From contig JAUKUA010000002.1 of the NCBI GenBank assembly GCA_030549175.1, positions 124,001 through 188,000 on the forward strand: a stretch of DNA of 64,000 nt, read 5' to 3'. The notes under the pieces were generated by a model, which was given only the letters and a program-made list of their open reading frames with translations, had not been told where the DNA came from and did no database searches. Every line of letters starts with the position of its first letter. Positions within the stretch are counted from its first letter, which is position 1. This DNA is from Lasiosphaeris hirsuta. Its lineage: Eukaryota > Ascomycota > Sordariomycetes > Sordariales > Lasiosphaeriaceae. This document shows positions 43,603 through 54,964 of the stretch, piece by piece. The position numbers were made by a program, and so were the translations under genes.

Positions 43603-43886
43603 TGTTGGAAGAGTGAATGGCCTCCAGTGAATGGTGGCCTCCAGTGAATGGCCTCCAGTGAATGGTGGCCTCCAGTGAATGGCCTCCAGTGAATGGTGGC
43701 CTCCAGTGAATGGCCTCCAGTGAATGGTGGCCTCCAGTGAATGGCCTTCCAGAAGGTGTAGCCGCCTCTGATAGGTAGATAGCCTAGCGTGGTTCTGGTG
43801 TGGCCACCCATAAAAGAGGGCCGGTGATTTCTCTGGGCCAGAACCACCACTGAATATCATCACCTTCATCGTGTTGCCCTCCAACA
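43603..43886 (-). repeat. Inverted repeat arm B with an expanded 31-bp tandem repeat
   Basis: Complement of arm A (41328-41518), but with the 31-bp unit (a 17-mer plus a 14-mer, both starting cctccagtgaatgg) present four times at 43621-43744, so arm B is ~93 bp longer. Confidence 0.85.
43621..43744. repeat. Minisatellite, 4 x 31 bp
   Basis: Four near-perfect tandem copies of a 31-bp unit, itself a 17+14 dimer of cctccagtgaatgg. Confidence 0.9.
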
Positions 43887-46834
43887 AGCCTTCCAGCGCT
43901 TGAGGGGAGAGACACTTCTCCATCTGGATCCTTCACACTAAGGCTTGACGGGTTGCTCCTCACAGGGGATTCCTGGTGCTGTCTTTCGGTCATTTCAGCT
44001 AAGAGTGACTGGCAGCTGCAGAACAGCGAAGGCAATCAAGACTGGAGTGGCATCGAGCTGTGCGTTCCTGGTGCTTTTGTCGCGGGGAGCAAAAAGACCC
44101 CCTGTTTTTTCGCCACCCCTCCCGATTGTCATAGGTGATTGACTCAGACGGCCACAGCAACCTGGATCAATGATTGCTTTGTCGCTAGGAGCAAAAGGAC
44201 GATCCATTGTAAATACGCTTTGTATCATGTCAGGGCACACAGGACTATGAGAAGACCGACGCCACACCTTGCCCCCTTCCAATTCCACCTACGTGGCGTG
44301 AGGCCCAAAACCTCGGAAAAGTGCGCCGGAGATGAGATCGCTACGGCCACTGATCCTTTTTACCCCGGCCGTAGGGTGCACAGGAGGACCATTTCATTCG
44401 AATACGACTGCGCCGCTAGTCAACTCGAGATCCGCACCCCACATCGGTCCCGTCGTCGTGTGCGGCGGCACGCGTGAATGCCTGCCTGTGCTCCAAAGAT
44501 CTATAGTGGTTATAGGGCCTGGATAGGAATATCATCACCGATCCAAGCAACTTCGTGCGCTCAACCACAGGCGTCATGTAAATCCTCACACCACAGCCCC
44601 ATTGTTTCGGCGCTTCTAGGCTGATAACTAAAGCGACTTTGTATTAGAGCTGCCGGGTTCTCAATGGATTAATGAGCCATCGCTAGGTAGACAATACAAC
44701 AATACAGTATGCAGACTCTTCGACTTCATATAGTTAGGACAATGGGCTTCGCCATTATTACAACACCGAGCTGGCCGACATGCTTCCGTCATCACGATGC
44801 CGCAGCTTTGAGAGGCGAGTTGAGCGAGAGCTGACAACGTCACCAAATCTGACGCGTCGACTGGCGACTCTAAAGATGGGTCGCAATGACACGGTCGAGC
44901 ATCTCACGGAGCTGCGGCAGGCGAGATATTACAGAACTCTGATATCTCTCCTCGAGAGGCATGACGAACCCCAAGTCGAGACAGCGAAGGACACTCGAAA
45001 CGGCCGAGAGCGCGTGATGCGCTCAAGAACTCCTAGCCTGTCAAGAGCCTCATCCCCAAAGCCTCTCCATCTCCGCTTGGCGGACATGACGTTCGCCAAA
45101 CCCCAGTCTTCGGGTCGTGCGGACCGCGAGTTGGTGTCGTACCAGCAAACGCGGGCGGTTATGGAGTGGCGGCACTATTCGACGACGGCTTCGGCTCAGG
45201 TGCGCTCCTAGATCGATGCCCGGGTGCACAGCTTGTCAATGCAGCTCTACCAGCTCTCCGATGTATCCGGTACTTGCCTCCTCTCCTGTCTGGGCTACGT
45301 CCACGACGGGGTGAGCGTTACGGGAGCCTGTTCGCTCATCTGCAGGGCCGCGACGGGTCGTCGCCGCCAATGTCGCTCCGAGAGCATTGCTAATACCAGC
45401 CGAAAACTGCTCCTTCCTTCTGACCATTTCCCTCCAACACCAGAATTTCAGTCACGATGCCTCGCTCTAGCCAGGCCGCTGGGCAGCCTAAGCACTCGAC
45501 GAGCTTGTGGTTCTGGAACGGCGGCCCGGGCAATCAGTGAACGGAAGCCCCCGCGACAACGCTAAGCCCCCATGCCTTCCCACCCATCTGCTTTGACAGC
45601 GCCGAGAAGCCTACGCCCTTGCGAGAGTTTGGAAGCGCAAGCCATCCGACTGGGTTTCTTTCTTCAAGCCTCTGGTGCAGGAGCCTCGAACACGCAAGCA
45701 GGGACCACCTTCTATCCCCCTTCCTCCACGACGAATATGTTTGTCAGAGCGAGGGAGCTCGGTTGGTCTCAACTTCAGTATCCCTCTCCGCCGATGCATT
45801 CGTTTGTTGGATCTCATAGCTCCCTCTGCCTCTCGGCGTACGCTTTCGGGCAGCATAACGATCAGCACCCCGTTCCGCCTATGCACACGAATCATGACCT
45901 TTTTCGGCTATTATCGTCAACAGAAATACCAAAGCAATAAACATGAAAGGGTTGACAACTCCCACAGCATCGGCGACGGCAGAGATGCCCGAAGAAGAAG
46001 CAGCTACACCGATGCACCCCAAATCGTCCCCAGCGGAGGTTTCCGAATCAGAAACGGCATCACCCTCTTCGACAGCAACGGTCAAATTATATACACATAC
46101 CGGGCAGACCGCTCTCGCCACCACTCCCCCCTATGGCCTTCATGCAGCAGTTCGTACGGGCCGAGATCTACCTACCCGGGCGCTCTCGAAAGGCTTCTCA
46201 ATGAGATAGTTTTCAGGGTTCAGGAAGCCCGGCTCCTCCGCGGCCTTCCCATCGGCCTTTACCTCCGCGTCGGGCGATTCGGATGCATTCACTGAATGGT
46301 GTGGGGCTTGGGGGCTCCGTGCCAGGCAATTCAGATACCTTCTTTGGAAGGGGTGAATCTTGGGGCCTCGTATCACCGGCCACTCGCTCGAGTTGTGGGG
46401 CCATGTTTGATAAGGGGAGGCTCTCGCTCATCGGGACTCTGAGAAAGGCAAGGGCCGAAAGAAAAAGCAGAAACAAAAGGACAGAGCAAAATCTTGCAGC
46501 GTCGTCCTTTGACCTTCGCAGGGCAGGGCATATGTTTTCCACCAGCTGCTTTTTTTAAAATCGATACGAGCTTGCCCTACTGTACGATATGTATTTCCCC
46601 GTCGACATGCTGACCGACTTGGTTCCCTCGATAGAACAGGAAGAATCAGAGCAGATTGTGTCGCGCTTTATCATCAGAGCCTCTGGAGGGCGAGTGGACC
46701 GGCTGCGAACGGGTTGAGTGAGCTGCGCCCTCCCTGGCGGCAAGGTTGAGAACGAGGGCGGCTGACGGGCCAGCACCAATGTTTCCGCCCCCCTTGGGGA
46801 GAACTCTGCTATCCATCAACACCAATCTCCGCAT
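43887..46834. other. Gene-poor region with unassigned open frames
   Basis: Three kilobases without a gene I can support. The best candidates are a 143-codon plus frame at 44780-45211 (charged, Arg/Ser-rich, no family) and a minus frame at 46213-46542 whose N-terminal half has one hydrophobic segment (SVLLFLLFLSALAFL). Both could be remnants. Confidence 0.3.
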
Positions 46835-48894
46835 CTACAACGCTCGCTGCATCCCGCCATAGTCCCACGGGTTCCGGGCCCTGTTTTCTCCCGCCGACGA
46901 CGGATCGTCGCACCCGCAATACTCCACCCCCTTGGGCACCTCATCGGCTACGAACCACTCTTTCGTACTCAGCAACTCGCACAGTATCCACTTCTTGATG
47001 GGCTTCCCAGAGTGCGTCCGTGGGATCTGCTCGTCCTCCGCCACGACGCGAAGGACAACCGGGAGCATGTACTTTGGCACGACGCCACCGAGATCGGCCC
47101 GGACGCGCTCTAAACCCACCTCGCCTTGCGGCCCGTTGCGGCGGACCTTGACGACAGCGCCGCAAAGCTGCTTGCTCTCATGAAAGGGTACCCCAAGGAC
47201 GCAGGCGTCTCTCACGTAAGGGAGCGCTAATATGGCCGCCTCCACGGTCAGGGCTGGAATTCGGTAGAAGCGGAACGATATGTCTGTGTCTGTCGGTTAG
47301 CTGAGACATCTTGCTTCGGGCCACGGAACGTGGCTCACAGTCAGCTGCCGCACGGCCGGCGAAGAAGACGTGCCCGTCTATGACTTCGGCGGTATCTCCC
47401 GTCTTCTAAAAGCCGTCGTCGTCAAAGGCGGCTCTGGTGCTCTTCTCGTCGTCTAGGTAGCTGGTTGATTTGACTTTTTCTTTAGCGACCAGCTTCCGCG
47501 AAGGGAATAGTCCAGGGGTTGCCGATACATACCCGATAAACATCCCCGGCGTCTTGACCAAGATCTCCCCGCCCTGGACACCAGACACCTTGACTTCGCA
47601 CCCGGGCAACGGCGTGCCAATCGAGCCCTGCTCACCAGGGTCAGCCTCACCCTCAAGACCGGAGAAGGGAAAACAGCGCTGCAAGCGACGCACCTCCGAC
47701 CCCCAAACGAGATGCCCCCGCCCGCCTCGGTCGCGGCGTACCGATTCCGGATGGGCAGGCCCGTCGCCCGCACCCACCAGTCCCGCAGCGACGGATCCAG
47801 CGGCGCGCTGGTGTTGTTCAGTGCGCCCAGGCCCCGGAACCCGTCGGCGTAGCTCTCCGGCGGATCACCCCGCGCCAGGACCGCCTCTTTCACCCCGCGC
47901 AGCATCGTCGGCGTGAAGCTCATGCGCGAGGGCCGGTGGCGCATCACTGCGTCGAGCACGTCGCCGGCGCTGGCCGTCTCCAGGAGGACGTGGAGCGTGG
48001 CACCCTCGAGGAGCCCGTTGACGAGCCCCGCGGCGCCCGCGACCTAGTGGCACGACCGGTAGCAGACGGCGATGCCGCCGCCGGTCCGGCCGCGGCCCGA
48101 GGCGGAGGCGGCGAAGCACGCGCGGGGGAGCACGACGCCCTTGGGCAGGCCGGTGGTGCCGGATGTGAAGAGCAGGAGCCCGGGGCTGCGGGGGTCGAGC
48201 GGCAGGTCCGGGTCGAGCTCGAGCTCGATGCCGCGGCCGCCGCGGCTGCTGTAGCGGGTGGAGTTGGAGATGGCATGCCACGGGGGACGGTGGCCGCCTT
48301 GAGGCTTTTTATCAGAGACGCAGATCTCGGCCGCCGTGTCGTGGCAGCCGTCGCCGGCGAGGAGACAGATGGCCTTAGCCTTGGAGATGAGATAGTGTGC
48401 CTCCTCGACAAGAATTCCGGACGCTGTCTGCGTGAGTCTGGGGCGTTTTGAGTCGACGTGGAGCTCGGAGACTGACCTATGGGCATGCAGGCGCCGCCCA
48501 GGCACCGGATAGCGAAGAAGGCAACGATGAACTCATAGCCGCTGCGCACTAGCACGCTAACGTATGGGGAATCCTGCCTCAGGAGGCCTTGCCTGTCAAA
48601 CGCAGACGGTGGCAGAGCCTTGCGGAGAGAGTTTGCGGTTTGAACAACGTCGCCGAGCAGCTCAGCATACGTCTTTTGGAAGCCGCGGGCGTCGTGGATG
48701 ACGGTGTCGGATCTACCGCCGCGATGGTGAGGCGACTCGAGAAGCCGAACGAGAATCGGATCCAACGGGATTTTGAGCTTTGTTTTGGAGGTACGATTCC
48801 GAATCTTGAGGCCAGGAAAGCCGGATGAAATGAAACTTACCAAGCTACACAGGCTTACCGTAGAGGCGACGCTGGTATCCCCGCGGGCGGCCAT
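46835..48894 (-). pseudogene. Broken acyl-CoA synthetase/adenylate-forming enzyme
   Basis: Family motifs are in correct order on the minus strand: LLLFTSGTTGLPKGVVLPR (ATP-binding P-loop), a later RNRYAATEAGGG, KTGD and the C-terminal HSGKPIKKWI with the catalytic Lys of the A10 motif; the C-terminus ends ...DYGGMQRAL at 46837. The reading is interrupted by a TAG near 48044, a TAG before KTGD at about 47406, and a frame change near 47700. An intact enzyme would activate a carboxylic acid as acyl-AMP and form the CoA ester; the N-terminal half resembles ACSF3/malonyl-CoA-synthetase-type fungal ligases, but this is uncertain. Introns near 48480 and 47280 look normal, so decay is recent. Confidence 0.75.
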
Positions 48895-50856
48895 AATGGC
48901 TACACTGACAAGTGGTCAGAGAGTGGTACTAGAGGTTGGCGGCAAGAGTCCTCGAGGCGAAATTGTTAACAGAGAAGAAGAGAAGCTCTTCGTGTGGCAG
49001 AGGGACCGGACGCCCCAAAGATAGACCTTGGGTGCCATTATCAGCAACAGCAGCGAGTTCTTCCTAAATCATCGGGCTCACCTAACGTCAAGCCTAGGAG
49101 CAGGGATTACGTACCCCTAGCCGCTGTTCTCGATTTCGCCAAGGTGGTTTCAGTACTGACGACTGGGTGAGGGTGTTGGCGAGACTTTCGATAGCGACAC
49201 ACTGATGACAATGCTAGATCTCCATACCAAAGACTAAACTTCTCACCGAGAGCCAGAATTCATCACAGTATGGTATATGTGCCGCTGCAGGGCTCATCGC
49301 CGGCCATCCGTGGCGCCCCGAGGATCACCTAGCGATCAGCGCTGGCCATGGTCCAGGCTTTTTCTTGGCAGACAGGTTAGGTCGACCTTATGGACAGACA
49401 GGCATTCCAAGTCCGGCCAAAATAATAGTCGCAGTTCCAGGGTCCGCCAGTTCCAGGGCCCGCCAGATCCATAATAAGAACGGCCAGAACTGCCACCTGG
49501 GGAACTGGGTCTGACGGCCCAAGCTGCGCTGTCAGCCAGCCCGGACCTGCCCCCACCAGAACTGTAGGACTATGCTTCTCTATCCACAGGGCACAATTGC
49601 GGCAGTTCTGGTTCTAAGGATCTGTTGGGTGCCAGTAGCAACGAGATCTTGGAAAAGGATTTTCTTGAGTTGGAAAAGAGAAAAGCTCTGCAATCGCTAA
49701 AATACATGCGGTTGGTGGCCAGTGCAGGCTGACCTAATGGAGGGTTAGGGTTAGTGGAGCCCTCCAACAGGATCTGTTTGCGTACGACGCTCATCATCAC
49801 CTGCACTCTGAAACTTTTTAGCGGGTGAAAATTAATACTCGGGAGATGGTGCGCTGCGCAGAAATCGCGGGATTTTGGATCGCTAAGCAAAATCTCAACT
49901 GTGAATATCCTCGTTGGAGATGGCTGTCTGGGTTCCAAGAGACTGTTTTCACCATACATTGCCCTAACGTGGGAATTCTTGACGTCTGGCAGTCCCTTGG
50001 CAATTCCTTGGTAGTTCTGGCAGTTCTGGCAGTCCAGGCAAGTTTTGGACTGCTGACTGGTGGACAGGCCAGGTCCGATCCCCAGAACTGGCTTCTCTGG
50101 ACCATGGCCAGCGATGCTGGCGATATCCCAACACCCAAGGATTGTCTCGTCGTCAAGCCTCGCCAAGAGACACGTATGTTGTCCCCAGCGAGACCAGGCT
50201 ACGAGCTGTCTCGGCTCTCTGACTGCCGCGGGATACTCCGCGGCGCCGAGCGTGGTGGACGGCGGTGGTTGGGGGCAGCCCGGTTGGTGATTGGCGGTTG
50301 TTGTCTGAGACCTCAGCCCGGATCTGCACGTCAATCAGGTCCCGGGGAGAAGTACACTAGCTTCACCAATACCGATCCGCAGTGGTACGAGGCTTGATGG
50401 TTCGGAGACATTGGCGGACCCGCCCGCGGTATCCGCGCCGAAACCTCGTCGGACTCGTCGGACCACCCCACATCGCAACACTTCAGGCAAAGAATGTTTT
50501 GACATGTGACACGCGTGCAATGAAAAGGGGAAACTGATGCTCGTGACCTTTGCTTCGGCCGCATGCTCCAGGCTTGAAAGCTGGGCTGATTGGGCTTTGT
50601 CGCATCACGAGCGACAGCTGACGAGGTTCGTTTCGACTCGAGCTGTCCAAGTCAGCGGAAAACCATCGAACTACTCCGGATCGCGCTCCCAGCTCACTTG
50701 CTGTCAATGCAGGTCGTGGCCGAGTATAAGATGCCAGCATCGTTCCTCACGTGAGGGTTCCCTCCCACATCGGCAATTTCTACGCTTTGGCCGCCCCTGT
50801 TGCTGTGTTTACATTCACCCCTTTTCTGCCCCTTTCCCGCAACCGCGCGTTTCGTC
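48895..50856. other. Intergenic region with CCAGAACTG-type repeats
   Basis: No supported gene. Between about 49430 and 50095, short motifs (ccagaactg / cagttctgg, cagttccag) recur in both orientations. A 16-base near-palindrome, gctggccatggtccag, occurs at about 49341 and inverted at about 50100, suggesting a ~0.77 kb non-autonomous element. The long minus frame at 49570-50334 has no recognisable domain. Confidence 0.35.
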
Positions 50857-51840
50857 ATGGCCGAGGACGAGACCACCAACGGCGTGGCCCCCAGCTGCAA
50901 GGTTCTCGAGTACTCGGATGAGGTGCACGCCGAGCAGCCCGAGGACCTGGTCATCGGCGAGCACGGCTACAAGTACCGGCTCGTCGAGGGCCGCGTGATG
51001 CCGCCTTACATCACGCCGGCGCGCTACGCACTGTCCCGGTCCATCGCCACGCGCCCCACCGACATTTGCTTCGTGTCGTACCCCAAGTCGGGCTCGACGT
51101 GGCTGTCGTACATCCTAGTGCTGCTCACGGGCGGCGGCGACACGGCGACGGCGCCCACGGGCGCGACGACGCTCCGCAATTCGCTGCACTGGGTCGAGAG
51201 CAGCTGGACGTACCCGCGCACCGCGGCCGAGCTCGAGGCGGCGCCGGCGCCGCGCATCTTCAAGTCGCACATGCCCTACGACATGGCGCTGGGCGGCGAC
51301 CCGGCGCGCCAACCGTGCCGGTACATCTACGTCGCGCGCAACCCCAAGGACGTGTGCGCGAGCTACTACCACTTCGAGAGTTGCAAGAGCTGGTCGGGCT
51401 ACTACCAGGGCGGCTGGGACCACTGGCTGGCCATGTTCGCGGCGGGCAAGGTGCAGCGCGGCGACTGGTTCGACCATGCGCTGGGGTGGTGGGCGCGCTC
51501 GCGCGACAACGCCGCCGCCGGTGGCGCCGAGAACATCCTGTTCGTCACGTACGAGGACCTGCTGGCCGACACGCGCGCGCAGCTGTCGCGCATCGCCGCC
51601 TTTTTGGGCGTCGCCGCCGACGACGCGCGACTGGCCGAGGTCGAGCGCGCGAGCGGGTTCCGCGAGATGCAGACGACCGAGTTCAGCGCGCTGCGCGACG
51701 TCAAGGAGTTCAATCGCTTCTTCCGCAAGGGCTGCGTCGGGTCCTGGAAGGAGTCGTTCACCGTTGCGCAGAGCGAGGCGTTTGATCGGCTGTACCGCGA
51801 GCGGACGGCGGGCAGTGGGCTGGAGCTGCGGTTCGAGTGA
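50857..51840 (+). CDS. Cytosolic-type PAPS-dependent sulfotransferase
   Basis: Intronless, 327 residues, start chosen at the ATG at 50857 (ttcgtcATGG). Contains the full SULT signature: YPKSGSTW (residues 75-82, 5'-phosphate binding of PAPS), the catalytic His138 in FKSHMP, YVARNPKDVCASYYHF (3'-phosphate binding) and the C-terminal RKGCVGSWKESFT. It would transfer sulfate from PAPS to a hydroxyl or amino group of a small molecule in the cytosol; the acceptor is unknown. Length and motif spacing match animal/plant SULTs well, and this family is patchy in fungi. Very GC-rich coding sequence without introns, unlike most genes of the window, which could reflect retroposition or transfer. No pathway partner is evident next to it. 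Confidence 0.92.
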   Translation: MAEDETTNGVAPSCKVLEYSDEVHAEQPEDLVIGEHGYKYRLVEGRVMPPYITPARYALSRSIATRPTDICFVSYPKSGSTWLSYILVLLTGGGDTATAPTGATTLRNSLHWVESSWTYPRTAAELEAAPAPRIFKSHMPYDMALGGDPARQPCRYIYVARNPKDVCASYYHFESCKSWSGYYQGGWDHWLAMFAAGKVQRGDWFDHALGWWARSRDNAAAGGAENILFVTYEDLLADTRAQLSRIAAFLGVAADDARLAEVERASGFREMQTTEFSALRDVKEFNRFFRKGCVGSWKESFTVAQSEAFDRLYRERTAGSGLELRFE

Positions 51841-52705
51841 GTCGGGACGGATGACGGGGATGCTTGGGGGTGCTATCCCGCGTTGGCTGCTGCCAGTGCA
51901 AGTGAGTGGGCTTCCTTTGCAAGCAGAGCTGGGGGGAGGGCGAGACATGAAAAGAGTCTGTTCCAAAATGCGGCGCCATACTCAACATACCTCACGTCAT
52001 GCCTGGTGGCCAGAGAGTCTCACCAACTGTCCCCCATCGCAGCTAGGTACCAAGACGGCGTCCGGCGACGCCCTCGAAAAAGTCCGAGCCTTTATATACC
52101 CAAATACAATCATATCCTCCTGAGTACGGAAATAGCACCGCCGGCGCCTTGGTCGAGTCAAGATGGGAGGGGTGAGCGGACCCATCGACACCGTCCATCC
52201 ACGGTTTTTCAATGTCCTGTATTCCATGCTTTGTTTGGTTAGCCAAACCGTAATCACAATCATTGTCCAAAGAGTAACACCCAACGCCAAACCGACTATG
52301 CCCGACCACCAAGCGACACAACCCTCCCCCCTCCCGGTCACTCGGCATCTAGCGGCGCCCCGCGGCGGGTTGTCGCCGTAGTCCCGGGAGATGAGCGGTG
52401 AGGCCGCGCAGGGGCGATAAGCCGCCGGGTGAAGCGAACATTCCCGACCCGTTTACCTAACCAATGTCGCCCGGCCTGATAAAGAACTCCCGTCCTACAA
52501 TCGATGAAAGAAGTTGAAGATTCGATAAAGCCATGCGAGGGAGAGCCCGTCCGGGTTTCTATAGCGCCTCGTTGTTGTGGATCAGTCCCTACAATGATTA
52601 ATCCAACGCTCCATCGGGCATACCTCATTCGAAAGCCGAACCGCTCAATTGCTCCGCTCACTACCTTCTTGTATCCCACATCTGATGACCAGCCCGACGC
52701 CAACG
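51841..52705. other. Intergenic region
   Basis: No recognisable gene; probably the 3' flanks of the sulfotransferase and of the GH47 pseudogene. Confidence 0.35.
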
Positions 52706-53825
52706 CTAGAAATACACAACGCATGTCCATCCCCATCCACTCCCCCCATTTTTCATGACGGAAGCAGCCGCTTGAACGGGGTGCATCTCCGTATTAAAGA
52801 CGTATTCGTGGAGGCTGACCAGATCGGGCTCGCTGAAGATAAGGTAGAAGTACCTGAGCATCTCGCCCAGCCAGAAGCTCTCCATGATGTCGGCCATGGG
52901 CGCCTTCTCTTCCGTGACCATCACGTCGCTGAGAGCCGAGTTTGCGAGCTCGGTTTGCGTGTTGCCGTCGTTGGCCTTAGAACATGTCCCAGGCCGACTC
53001 GAGCAGATCGACACGCCCCGTGATGCGGTAGAGGATGAAGACGCTCTCGATCGCCTCGGGCCGCAGGTGGTAATTGGCATCGGGGATCGCCGTGAAACCC
53101 TCGGGTAACCGCGTGTACACGATGAGCGCTGCGGACTTTTCGGGTGTCACCTCCTCGGCCGGGATCTCGGCCCTCGCCATCACGGCGTCCACCCACCGCT
53201 TCTCGTCCACCAAGCAGAGCGTGTGTTTTAGGCAGGTATTCATAGAGCGGGTCTGACATGGATCCCAGCGTGAAGCTAGAGTGCTTGAAGACCATGCTCC
53301 TTGCGCTGACAACCATTGGCCACATGCCGGGCAGGAGCGTCCTGTTTTGCTGCTTGTGCAGCGCATCGATGATGCGCTGCGATGCGTCGAACCGCTTGGC
53401 GTCACCCGTGATCATGGACAGCCGCGTAAATTCAAGCGAAAACGTGCCAATCTCGGGTCGAGCCCGAGATGAGCGCCAGCTCGTCCCGCATCCATGCGAC
53501 GGAGCGGTACGAGCCTCAGCAGCGAACGAAGGCATCTTTTGACCTGGCGTTGCCTGGTGGCGCGGCGGCTGCGTTCCGTGTCGCTCTTGGCGGGGAACTC
53601 GTGCTGGATCCTGGGCTGCTCTAGGAGGATCCCGGTGAGTATCTGCTGCATCGACTCGACGGGAACTGGATAGCGGACTGTGTACGACTTCCAGCGCAAT
53701 TGACGAGAGCCCGTCGAGCCCGCTCCGGGCGCGGCGACGTCGGGCCACGATAGCCGGTCGCGTTCGACATTGTGGAAGAGCAGGAAGAGGATTGTAACGT
53801 TTCTTCAGAAGACGATAGAGGCCAT
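52706..53825 (-). pseudogene. GH47 class I alpha-mannosidase pseudogene with internal deletions
   Basis: Minus-strand reading starts at 53825 (MASIVF, then a TGA) and gives a GH47 protein in pieces. WKSYTVRYPVPVESMQQI and RIQHEFP come from the N-terminal part; LEFTRLSMITGDAKRFDASQRI and FTLGSMSDPLYEYLP from the catalytic barrel. After a jump come LPEGFTAIPDANYHLRPEAIESVFILYRITG, MESFWLGEMLRYFYLIFSEPDLVSL and the final NTEMHP. Two blocks of the barrel are missing: before LEFTRL and after YEYLP. Frames shift several times. Intact enzymes trim alpha-1,2-mannose from N-glycans in the ER/Golgi or are secreted. This copy cannot make an active enzyme. Confidence 0.8.
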
Positions 53826-54964
53826 CTTGGCGGGTTGTGCGGGCGGCTGTTTGCTGCCGCGGGCGGGGCGACGTTGGCGCAGAGCGGGATGATGATTTTT
53901 TATTTTTATTTTTTATTATTTTTTTGAAGATTGGAGTTTCACGTTGAAACGCGGCATACCATCCACAACAGTGTCGAGCGCTGCAGTGTAACACTGGGGA
54001 ACCGACTAGAGCGATGGGATATCGGCCTCGTCTTTGCGCGAGCCGCTTGCACAGTGTCAGTGGCAGACTTCCCCCCACTCCCCAAGTGAACACCTTCCGT
54101 CGACGCGATGATTGCCCGCTCCTCTTCCGAAATGCAACCAATCCGGAAAGTCTACCGCTCTTGTTGCAAGACAACTAAGGAACGTGGTTCAAGGAGATGA
54201 CCCAACAGGGATCAACAATCCCTTTGAGCGCTGCGTCGACAGCCATCTGGCCGCAGCTCATCGATGGAGCTTTGTGGAGAGGCTTCTCTCTCTGCGAATA
54301 CTGTTTGTCTGCGAGGACGATACCCCTATTCTTCGAGTGTAACGCCTTGCGTTGTTTGCCTTATCACCTCGACGGCGTCCCATATCAACCTCATGCTTGT
54401 CTTCTCGAATCAAACCCAGACACCACTCGAGCAGCCAACAAGATGTCACTGGACTTGACATACACATACCGGGATAAGAGGAAGATTATTAACGCTGCCA
54501 GGGGTGTCTACAAGTTCGGATAAGCCCGAGGTGACGACGGTTGAGGTGCTGCCCCCTGAACCTTCTCTGGTTCAGGGCTAACGAAGATAAGGAAACTGCT
54601 CTGAGTGCCTCCAGATCACCAGTTGAGCCAGCCTCAGCGTTAACCGGCGCCGCCGTAATCCCGTCGAGGCGGAATATTCCGTGCGCTGTAACTGGGCAGC
54701 ACCCGAAACTTATCCATATTAATTTGACGCGCTGCCCGGTGCCTTATACAGCAACCCCATCCACGCCGTGAGCGGCACAGGCGTCGGGATCCCGGATGGT
54801 CTCTGCATTGGTCTTCTCCCGCATTCCTGGTGGTCGCCCACTTTTTTTCATCCCTTTTTTCGCTTTGCTCTTAGTCCCCCCCCCCCCAGACGGCTTCCCA
54901 AAAAGTCACCGGAGGCTATTCTACTCCCCGTCTCTTGAATGAATGTAACTCACCACTACAGATA
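53826..54964. other. Intergenic region
   Basis: A T-rich low-complexity stretch at 53897-53924 and a C run near 54880-54889 before the next gene. No gene supported. Confidence 0.35.

Noticed and set aside
49570..50334. 254-codon minus-strand open frame
   Set aside because: Overlaps a region of short inverted repeats, has no domain, and no start or splice context like a gene.
51115..51966. 283-codon minus-strand open frame
   Set aside because: Antisense to the intronless sulfotransferase, which has complete family motifs.
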